Shown piece after piece: positions 29,904 to 31,091 of a DNA stretch of 31,091 nt. Source of the DNA: JAIVJN01 sp036732565 (GTDB taxonomy: Bacteria; Acidobacteriota; Vicinamibacteria; Vicinamibacterales; UBA2999); NCBI GenBank assembly GCA_036732565.1, contig DAINCF010000012.1, positions 1 through 31,091 of the forward strand, in the 5' to 3' direction. Made by a program: the position numbers and the translations under genes. The first letter of the stretch is position 1, and every line of letters begins with the position of its first letter. Under the pieces are notes generated by a model that saw only the letters and a program-made list of their open reading frames with translations, made no database searches and was not told the DNA's origin.

Positions 29904-31091
29904 ATGCGGCCGGACGATCGCGACCTCGACGAGGAGATCCGCGGCCACCTGGCGCTCAGCGTGAAGGACCGGATCGAGCGCGGCGAGGATCCCGAGTCCG
30001 CGCGCCTGGCCGCGCTGCGCGAGTTCGGGTACGTGCCGGCCATCCGCGATTCGATGCGGCTGGTCTGGTACGGCCGAGGGCTCGACGCCATTGCGGCCTT
30101 CGGGCAGGACATGCGCGTCGGCGTGCGCTCCCTCCTGCATGCCAAGGCGCTGGCGGTCACCGTCGTGGTGACGCTCGCGCTCGGCATCGGTGCCAACGCG
30201 GCGATCTTCAGCGTGGTCCGCGGCGTGCTGTTGCGGCCCCTGGTCAATCGCGGCGAGGATCGCCTCGTCTACATCCGGCAGCGCGCCCCAGGCCTGGGCG
30301 CCGTGAACACCACGTTCTCGGTTCCGGAGATCCAGGATTTCAAGCGCCGCGCCACCACCATCAGCGGCTTCGGCGATTTCTCGACGGTCGAGTTCACGAT
30401 GCTGGGCTTCGACGAGCCTCGCCTGGTGCGGGCGGGCGTCGTCGGCGGCTCGTACTTCGAGGTCATGGGCCTTCGCCCCGTGCTCGGCCGCTTGCTCAAC
30501 GCGGCGGACGATGGCCCGGACGCAGCGGGGGCCGCGGTCCTGACCCATCGCTTCTGGGCGACATCGCTCCACAGCGATCCATCAGTCATCGGGACGACCA
30601 TCCGCCTCGGGTCACGTCGTGCGACGGTCGTCGGCGTCCTCGAGCCGTCGGTGCCGTATCCCGCTGACACGGAGATCATCGCGAATCTCGTGACCAGCCC
30701 GCACCACCTCGGGGCGACGATGGTCACCGAGCGCACGCACCGGATGACGGAGCTCTTCGGCCGTCTGGCGCCTGGAGTCTCCCTGGAAGAGGCGCGCGAT
30801 GAGCTGACCGCGGTGCATGCCGCCATCATGCGCGAGCATCCCGAGGCCTACTCGGCGCGAGCCAATGTGCAAGTCAGCGTGACGCCGCTCCGCGATCAGA
30901 TCGCGTCGCCGGCGCGGCCGATCTTGCTCCTGCTGCTCGCGGCCGCGGCGCTCGTCTTCGTCATCGCCTGCTCGAACGTGGCCAATCTGATCCTGGCTCG
31001 CTCGGTGCGCCGCGAAGGCGAGCTGACCATGCGTGCCGCGCTCGGCGCCAGCGACGGCGCGCTCCGGCGCACGCTGCTGGCCGAAAGCCTC
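29904..31091 (+). CDS. ADOP-type FtsX/MacB-like permease (3' partial)
   Basis: The first 396 codons are present and the frame runs off the window. The N-terminal DLDEEIRGHLAL domain (about 8-75) is typical of acidobacterial duplicated orphan permeases. A first transmembrane segment with VVTLALGIGANAAIFSVV follows, then a MacB periplasmic core domain (about 110-325), then AALVFVIACSNVANLILARS and RAALGASDGALRRT as the FtsX transmembrane start. The second MacB-FtsX half should lie beyond the window. No ATPase gene is nearby, as usual for ADOPs; function is undetermined. AAGGA lies 8 nt upstream of ATG 29904. Confidence 0.9.
   Translation, partial: MRPDDRDLDEEIRGHLALSVKDRIERGEDPESARLAALREFGYVPAIRDSMRLVWYGRGLDAIAAFGQDMRVGVRSLLHAKALAVTVVVTLALGIGANAAIFSVVRGVLLRPLVNRGEDRLVYIRQRAPGLGAVNTTFSVPEIQDFKRRATTISGFGDFSTVEFTMLGFDEPRLVRAGVVGGSYFEVMGLRPVLGRLLNAADDGPDAAGAAVLTHRFWATSLHSDPSVIGTTIRLGSRRATVVGVLEPSVPYPADTEIIANLVTSPHHLGATMVTERTHRMTELFGRLAPGVSLEEARDELTAVHAAIMREHPEAYSARANVQVSVTPLRDQIASPARPILLLLLAAAALVFVIACSNVANLILARSVRREGELTMRAALGASDGALRRTLLAESL

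Noticed and set aside
1..31091. CRISPR array
   Set aside because: No regularly spaced direct repeats of 25-40 nt with unique spacers and no cas gene were seen.

Overview
The window is GC-rich and densely coded. It most likely comes from an acidobacterium of the Vicinamibacteria type, possibly a metagenome-derived genome. That placement is an inference from gene content: a PadR regulator next to an ADOP-type duplicated-permease gene, the membrane tail of an acidobacterial-style Ser/Thr kinase, and several secreted amidohydrolases, NHL-repeat and FG-GAP proteins. No rRNA or other phylogenetic marker is present to confirm it.

Layout. 1-3.0 kb: the C-terminal membrane half of a probable Ser/Thr kinase and a PIG-V-like mannosyltransferase. 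3.07 kb: a tRNA-Glu(CTC) gene with a clear promoter. 3.1-17.1 kb: a degenerate genomic island. Its left edge is the tRNA 3' end, followed at once by the C-terminal remnant of a large serine recombinase. Its right edge is a 23-nt copy of the tRNA 3' end (22/23 identical). Inside are many broken genes (substrate-binding protein, aminoglycoside acetyltransferase, glyoxalase, DUF1579-like, DHFR-like, DUF1737) and intact cargo. The intact cargo is a VOC protein, an AraC - GNAT - tryptophan-dioxygenase-like - amino-acid permease - amidohydrolase run, a PrnB-like heme enzyme, MazEF, an alpha/beta hydrolase and a vanadium haloperoxidase. Several cargo genes are separated by related repeats; one repeat folds like an integron attC site but lacks the canonical core.

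17.1-25.1 kb: MBL-fold lipoprotein; SnoaL-like/DJ-1/LtrA operon; AraC regulator divergent from a second MBL hydrolase; NTF2-like protein; and a protein that fuses an alpha/beta hydrolase to an amidohydrolase. 25.1-31.1 kb: FG-GAP/fibronectin-III surface protein, NHL-repeat protein, TetR regulator with a small membrane protein, and PadR with an ADOP permease that runs off the window.

The most interesting points are (i) the tRNA-Glu-bounded island; (ii) two members of the heme-dependent aromatic oxygenase superfamily 2.2 kb apart, one a tryptophan-2,3-dioxygenase homologue whose catalytic-base His is Ala, in an operon with an amino-acid permease; (iii) the cassette-like repeats; and (iv) a recurring promoter arrangement in which the -10 box sits 6-10 nt before the start codon, suggesting leaderless mRNAs. 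All family calls were made by reading the protein sequences, without database searches.
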